From: Nymphaea colorata
Taxonomy: Eukaryota; Streptophyta; Magnoliopsida; Nymphaeales; Nymphaeaceae
Assembly: GCF_008831285.2 (NCBI RefSeq)
Contig: NC_045146.1
Coordinates: forward strand, 13,593,289-13,657,288
Direction: 5' to 3'
Length of the DNA stretch: 64,000 nt
Position numbers and translations under genes: made by a program. Each line of letters starts with the position of its first letter. Position 1 is the first letter of the stretch. Below the pieces are notes generated by a model, which was not told the origin of the DNA, did no database searches, and saw only the letters and a program-made list of their open reading frames with translations. This document shows positions 58,101 through 64,000 of the stretch, one piece after another.

Positions 58101-61100
58101 ATCGATGTCCTTTCACTTCTTTGTGCAAGAAAGGGGACACCCTTTGTGTTGATTGTATGTGCATGAGATTGGAGAGAGATTTCAGAGGAAGGGAAGGAGT
58201 TTTCTTCCCAATGCGGATGGTGCTCACACACTTTTAAATTGAACGGTTTTAACTATTCTTAACAAGGTGCATTACATGAAATCTTTTTGAAGTTCACTTC
58301 AAGAAAGGTAACATTAAAGATTTATTTGATACGTTGCCAGGCTGACAGCTAGACTTCTGAAATGGATTAAATTGTTTATGCTAGGGTTAATAAGAAAGAA
58401 ATTTCTAATGTAAATTGTCAAGTACTTGAGTAGGCAATTGTTGATTTCTTGTGAGTTACTTTTTTCCATGGACAATTGATAAGGAAGAATATTGTACTTA
58501 GAGATTTAAGGATTAGTATGTCTAAATGGATAATAATTAAGATGTATAGCTACAATTTCCTTTGTGGTTTCTCAATTTGTCTAGGGAAAAGGAAAAAGAG
58601 ACCATTATAAAGATTTGTTTTATTAGCTCGGACAACAATCAGACCTTCTAAAAGGGATTAAATTACTCTGTGAATTAGAGAAACAATGGTCTATTTTCAG
58701 TTTCTTCGATGAACCATTAGCAATTTACAGTTTCTTACTTTGTTCAGAGAGTAGAGAAGGAAAGTTATTGTGTTCAAATTTTCAATTGGAGGCATACATA
58801 TACATACATACATACATACATTATAATAATTTATATATATATATATATATATATATCTTTTTTCTTTATTTTGTGATGTGAAAAGGAGAAAATTAGACTT
58901 TGTAAGTGTTGACCTATATTAATTCTGTAATCATGACCGATATAGCCTGTGTGTACCTAAGTAGTTTTGATGGCCTTTCAGATTTAACTTTGACATGCAC
59001 CCAACTATGGACAAGAATACTCAAGCACACCATGAACATGCTCGAGCATTTATTTCTATTTTGGTGCATCAGCCTGCATCCTACTTGCATTTTACTTTGT
59101 TGCAGCTACCCTTTTGACAAGATCAGCTGACATTATCATCTATCGCTCCTCCGTTCATGAATCAAGCATGTTGAAATAGATTCACTGAGAAGAAATAGTT
59201 TTTAAAGAGGAAACATAGACTTGCCTCTTGTTCTGAATTTCACTTGTCAAAGTTCACCAAACCTCTTTCATCTCCAAGATCTCAATTTCCTATTTTTTGG
59301 CACCATAATTTTTAGGAAGGAGGGAGGGTTGGGCTCAACCAGCCTTTTTTCTCTCTCTCTTTCACCTACTTTTTCTCTCTCCCTCCCTTATTTTACCTCT
59401 CTACACAGCTACTATCCTCCAGACCTTAGGATTCGTGGATCCTAGGGAGCGTGAAGACAAAAAAAAAGTCCCAAAATGGGGCTGGTTTTACTCATTTGCC
59501 ACTTATATATACACAAGGCACACGTTGTGTGCATCATTTCAGATATGTTATTTTTTCTTTTCTTTGTATTTTTAGTTTTCTTAGTCAATCCCCCTTTTTG
59601 AGGTGTATATGACGGGTTTGTTGTCCAATTCATGCATGCTTATTAATGGGAGTCTTTATTGTTTATAGTTTATACCATTTGTGCTCTTGTGTGTCCTTTA
59701 ATTGCACTTATTTTTGTTGTTTATCATATGAACTTTGTATTCCTACTATCTATATCTCTTATCTGCTTTGTGTGATTACATCACTGCAGTTAGGCTTTTG
59801 TAAAGAGCTTAAACTTTAACCTATTGCTATCTCTAAAATCACTGTTCTATTAAATACTGTCCAAGCTGGCACGTACCACTGTGACATAGGGCAGGATGGT
59901 ACTTATATTTCATAGTCACAGCAAAATTTGCTTTGACTATCATATAGGAAATAGTCTATTGGCTACGTAAAGCATATATTTTTTGTCCCTTTTAGCATGT
60001 GCCAAATCTAGATTGAATTTGCACAAATCAAGTCAAGCATAAGTGTAATTCATGCAGATTAGAATAAATGAATCCATAAAGATGTTCCTTTTGTATTACT
60101 TATACAGAAGGTGAACAACTTATGGAGTTTCCAAATATCTGACCAAGCTGTAATTATTCAGGAAAAGGTGGTGGATTCTTCTACTAGGACAAACATATGT
60201 CCTCTTCCAAATTCAAACTTGGCTACATATCCCTTTCCAGTGTATCAGATGGACAATAATAATGCTTTATCGTGTCAAGGTAAGTCATGTTCCCTGACCT
60301 GTTTCCAAGCATACTTTTCAATGTCTATTATCTTGATGCATATGAGAAGAGATTAGTGATTTACTTTTTCTGAAAAGTTGGTTCTCAAACATGAAAGTTG
60401 CAAGTTTATGTTAAATCAAACATCCCTCTATTTGTGCCGTTAGATACTCTCTCTCTCTTTCTCTCATACACACACACAAACACACTGAGTTTTGTGCTGG
60501 AGTCGTTTTTATGAAACCTCTTTTTATTTGTATCTTGGCTTATCTTTAACATCTCTTCATGTGGATTCAAGCTGCTGCCCCTTTCAACTTTTCCCTGTAT
60601 TATGTCAATTCCCTTTACAAAAGCTAACATTTCTGTGACTATAGCAATATGATTACCCTTCTTGATTTGATAACATCAAAATGCTGTCCAGGATATTATG
60701 ATTCTTTATTTCTTTTTATTTTATCATTCAGTGCCAACAGTTTCATTGCATTTATGGAGCAATGCTCTTTCTGCAGCAACGACTTCAACAGTTACTAGCA
60801 CAACAAGACATCTTTTGGACGAAAACGTCCAAGTGTTTAACCAAATTGCTGCCAATATGGAAGCTTACAAGGTACGTGATCTGGGTGTATCTGCTGCAGA
60901 TATCAATCCATAATATTCCATTTTATTATGAACATTGATGCCTTAATGCATACCTAGTTTTTGGTGGTGCAAGTTTCATGAAATATTAATTGCATGTTCT
61001 TCGACTGAGCATCATAGAATTGGTTACTGTTCTGGCGATGGGAAGACCGTGTGAACATTTATTACTCCACTAAACTATTAAATTGTTCAAGTTATAATGC

Positions 61101-61421
61101 AGTCAACTCTCCATGGAAATGCATTGTATTTCATGAGTTTCCTTTAATTGTGCTCAGGTGCAGGATAATATTGATCTTTTCTGTCGTACCAGGAGCAATA
61201 TTGCTGCCATCCTGGATGAGTATGTCCTAACTCCTAAGCATCAGTTTTTTGTTTACTGAATTCTGTTTTTATATGTTATCTCTGACTTTGACGTGGAATG
61301 GTCCTGTGTAAATGTGTGAAGCATGAGTGGGACACCAGGGATCATGAGTAGGATGCCCCCACTACAGGTCTCCATCGATGAAGAACTCGCAAGTACCATT
61401 CTCCCTAATACCACACAGGTG

Positions 61422-61483
<62 letters not shown>

Positions 61484-62066
61484 ACTCTATTTTCACTCTT
61501 TTGGTAAGCATGAATAGGGGATCATGCTGCTCTTGTACACAAATTTCATTTAAATATTTGTGATTACAGAGTATAGGTTATTTAAAAAGCCACATCACAA
61601 GTTGCATGAGCTCAATTTTGAAAGTTATACTGGACACATGAATTCAACTCTTGAAAGTCTTTTTATTGGGCCAATTGCGACTTTTCTGCACATGACATGA
61701 GCAAGATTTATGCACACTGCTTGCTTCCCCACAATTACCTTTAAGAAATTTGTCCTTTATTGCAAAATTATGAGATGAATCAACCCGAAACTAGTGGAGC
61801 CTTACATGGGCATCCCATCTACCAATTGATCTGAACTAGATCAGACCATGGTGTGTTCACTTGTTGCAAGTCACTGATTTTGCCAGGTTATTCAGGTAAG
61901 GTTCCCATGTGGTACTGATCAAATTCCTTATCTATTCCATGATATAAAACATTATTTCAGCATTGAGGTTTTTCTTTTTCCTTCTTAAGAGCCTCCTTAT
62001 CCTGCGCTGCAGGAGTCCCTATATTGCAATCCTGCAATTCATATAAAGCAAGAGCTTATGAGGTGA
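54841..62066 (+). CDS. SANT-like/DUF3755 nuclear protein, 8 exons
   Basis: A plant protein of the DUF3755 family, related to Arabidopsis At3g07565 as I recall. Members of this family have been linked with histone-acetyltransferase (SAGA) complexes, but that is from memory. Exons: 54841-55082, 55794-55893, 57260-57328, 60162-60279, 60732-60871, 61158-61219, 61322-61418 and 62013-62066. All are GT-AG and in phase, giving 293 residues. Residues 66-112 form a SANT/Myb-like helix set beginning EWSPEEQ and ending RCHWM. A basic linker (GKRRKPEDPYAGKKLKDRK) follows. The C-terminal part has LLDENVQVFNQIAANM, DNIDLFCRTRSNI and MPPLQVSIDEELASTILP, which are the DUF3755 core. The start at 54841 is the first ATG in frame. 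The fourth exon could instead begin earlier at 60110, and the last exon is the least certain. Confidence 0.9.
55085..55156 (+). repeat. (TC)n tract at the start of intron 1 of the DUF3755 gene
   Basis: About 36 TC units start two bases after the 5' splice site (AA|GTTCTCTC). It is the longest microsatellite in the window. Confidence 0.95.
58828..58857. repeat. (TA)n microsatellite in intron 3 of the DUF3755 gene
   Basis: A TA run preceded by several CATA units, inside the 2.8-kb intron between the third and fourth exons. Confidence 0.88.
61424..61481 (+). repeat. (CT)n tract at the start of intron 7 of the DUF3755 gene
   Basis: About 29 CT units start five bases after the 5' splice site at 61419 (CAG|GTGAATCTCT). 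Confidence 0.95.
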
Positions 62067-62913
62067 TGCGCTGAAAAGTAAACATGTTCAAACTGCCAGT
62101 CTAAAGGCCTCTTCGTGTAAAGTACCAGAGCTGGTTGAAGCTGCTTCAATCATTTGTAAAAGAATGTGCGACATGCGTTTTCTCGCACCTGCATAGCTCA
62201 TGCACTTGTGTGCCTGTTTGCACTTCCAAGCCCTCATTTAGAGCACTGCAAATGTCAGATACTGCTTGAAGCTGCAGGAATAAAATATCTGTTTTGCTCT
62301 TTTCTCCTCTTGCTAAATTCTCAATAAAAGTCAGAGCTGGTGAAAAGGGGTTCCCCAGAAGTTCCTCCACAAGATGCCAGTTCTGCAGGGGACTCATTTA
62401 CCACTAAACTGGCAGTATTAATGGAAGCACTTGGCAGCATTAAGACTGAGCCCAAACAAGGGCTTCCTCAGTGCACCAAAGTGGATCAGGTTTAGTGCAT
62501 TCAAGCTGGACGTAGCGCATTCAACAATCGGGCCATGTGATAGGACCAAATTTTTCAGTGGCATGGAATATCATCAGGAGTTTAATATGTCAAGCACGAA
62601 AACAAGACCATGGTCATGATGGCCTATTTCAGCATGACTTTTAGTGTCCAAATCAGTGGTTTAGGAAAGGAGAACAAGGGACAAAAACATGATCTTCCAT
62701 TACATTCTGTTCACTGGTTTTCAGGAACAGTATTTTATCTGATCTTAACCCTCAATATTCTAGAGAAGTGGATATGTTATCGTGGTTAACTTCAAAATTT
62801 TAAGTAGAAATTGAGGATTACAAACTTGAACATGTGTCTGTGGTGGAAATCGCATGAATATGGTTTGACATCAAAGGGGCCCTAATGGGGCAGCGGTAGT
62901 TTTGGTTGGTTGT

Positions 62914-63047
62914 TCCATGCCTTTAAGTCGTATTTGACGATCGACTGAGCTGATCTACAGATAACACATTTGCCACCCTACTGTATTTGCATCAACTTTT
63001 CGCAGGTTGCTCCATGCCTTTGTGTCGTATTTGACGATCGACTGAGC
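62914..63047. repeat. Pair of 37-bp direct repeats
   Basis: Copies at 62914-62950 and 63011-63047 share TCCATGCCTTT, then GTCGTATTTGACGATCGA and CTGAGC, with two mismatches. They are separated by 60 bp of unrelated sequence. Confidence 0.85.
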
Positions 63048-63832
63048 CATAACTTTCTAAAATGGCAACTGGTCTTCCGTAGCAAGGTTGTCTTTTTTCC
63101 ATTACCATTGTTTTTTAAGGAAAAAATATCAGCATTATTAGTTTTTTATTTGTTATATCCCTTGCTGTCTTTATATTTTTTTTTTCGAGTGTTTTGTGGA
63201 AAATTCTATAACACCCTAATACTTGGCAATAATCAGTAACACAATTTAACACAATCGACCCAAGTTGGAACAATTAGATAAAGTCACCAAAATGCTTTAT
63301 ATAAACAAATTTTCATGTTACTAGTTTCTGTTACCCACGTCCGTTGTTTTTTTTTTTCTATTAATATCAAAATAAGCTGCGCATATATTAGAAAGACACA
63401 CAACAAAAAAACTATATGGATTTGCAAAATTAAATACAGTCATATTTTATTTTAGTGAAATAGTACATTTTCATTAATGCTGACGTTGGCTAAACTGAAA
63501 CAAAATTATGGATTTTTTTATATATGGATGTTTTTTCAATTATTGCCTAATCTTTTGGTGTATTTTTAAGTTGTCAGAACATTTAAGATTTTTACAGAAA
63601 AAAGTTAATATCGGGCACCATGAAGTTTCAGCATTTAGCAAAGACCAATTAATCAATAATCATTTGGAGAATCCCAATATTTGTTATTTATTACATGTTC
63701 GCCTTGTCGTCAACCTCTTCCATTCTGAAGTCATCGTTAATTAGTTTGGGTCTTCGTGGCCTATAAATGAAAATGAAAGCTTCGTCAAGAAGCCATAACT
63801 CACACTTTATTCATGACCATCCTTTCTCTTCC

Positions 63833-63870
<38 letters not shown>

Positions 63871-63872
63871 GG

Positions 63873-63990
63873 ACGCTGGTTATTTAAATTTACCCAACTA
63901 TCTAATTAAGGCATTTCATATATATATATATATATGTGTGTGAACGCTGGTTATTTAAATTCACCCAGTTATCTAATTAAGGCCTTTCAT
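63873..63990. repeat. Pair of 47-bp direct repeats joined to TA tracts
   Basis: Copies at 63873-63919 and 63944-63990 begin ACGCTGGTTATTTAAATT and end in TTTCAT, with a few mismatches. Each is preceded by a (TA)n run. The window ends right after the second copy, so more units may follow. Confidence 0.87.
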
Positions 63991-64000
63991 TTAAATTAAG

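Larger units (their letters stand above)
62067..64000. other. 3' flank of the DUF3755 gene
   Basis: AATAAA strings at 62279-62284 and near 62325 are candidate poly(A) signals for the DUF3755 transcript. No further gene is visible to the window end. Two local duplications lie here (62914-63047 and 63873-63990), together with (TA)n tracts at about 63839-63867 and 63919-63935. Confidence 0.55.

Overview
This window looks like nuclear DNA of a flowering plant. It is AT-rich, with long introns carrying GT-AG borders, many (TA)n and (CT)n microsatellites, DNA-transposon remnants, and genes that belong to land-plant families. The species cannot be read from the sequence. No bacterial, viral or CRISPR-like system is present.

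Layout. Positions 1-10400 hold no supportable gene, only microsatellites and small duplications. At 11226-15568 (+) lies a five-exon cytokinin dehydrogenase (CKX) gene that rebuilds to 533 residues. At 18975-20609 (-) lies an intronless PPR gene of the PLS type ending in E/E+ motifs. A frameshifted LINE-type reverse transcriptase relic lies just upstream of it, near 21060-22300. At 22765-34065 (-) lies a 21-exon gene for THO complex subunit 1 (THO1/HPR1), 652 residues. Its first intron carries a 918-bp TAA-flanked DNA transposon. At 39108-41057 (+) are the last two coding exons of a PsbQ-like protein close to PQL3; its transit-peptide exon was not found. Positions 41060-54500 are mostly intergenic, with a well-defined 635-bp hAT-type element (50031-50665) and two orphan exon-like stretches. 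At 54841-62066 (+) lies an eight-exon gene for a SANT-like/DUF3755 nuclear protein of 293 residues, preceded by several short upstream ORFs.

The genes do not form a pathway or operon. They are independent plant loci: hormone breakdown, organelle RNA processing, mRNA export, a chloroplast thylakoid protein and a nuclear regulator. The most useful observations are the exon models, the two transposons with exact target-site duplications, (CT)n tracts just after 5' splice sites in four introns of three genes, and the upstream-ORF cluster. I found no new multi-gene system, and the orphan exon-like pieces are the only unexplained coding signals.
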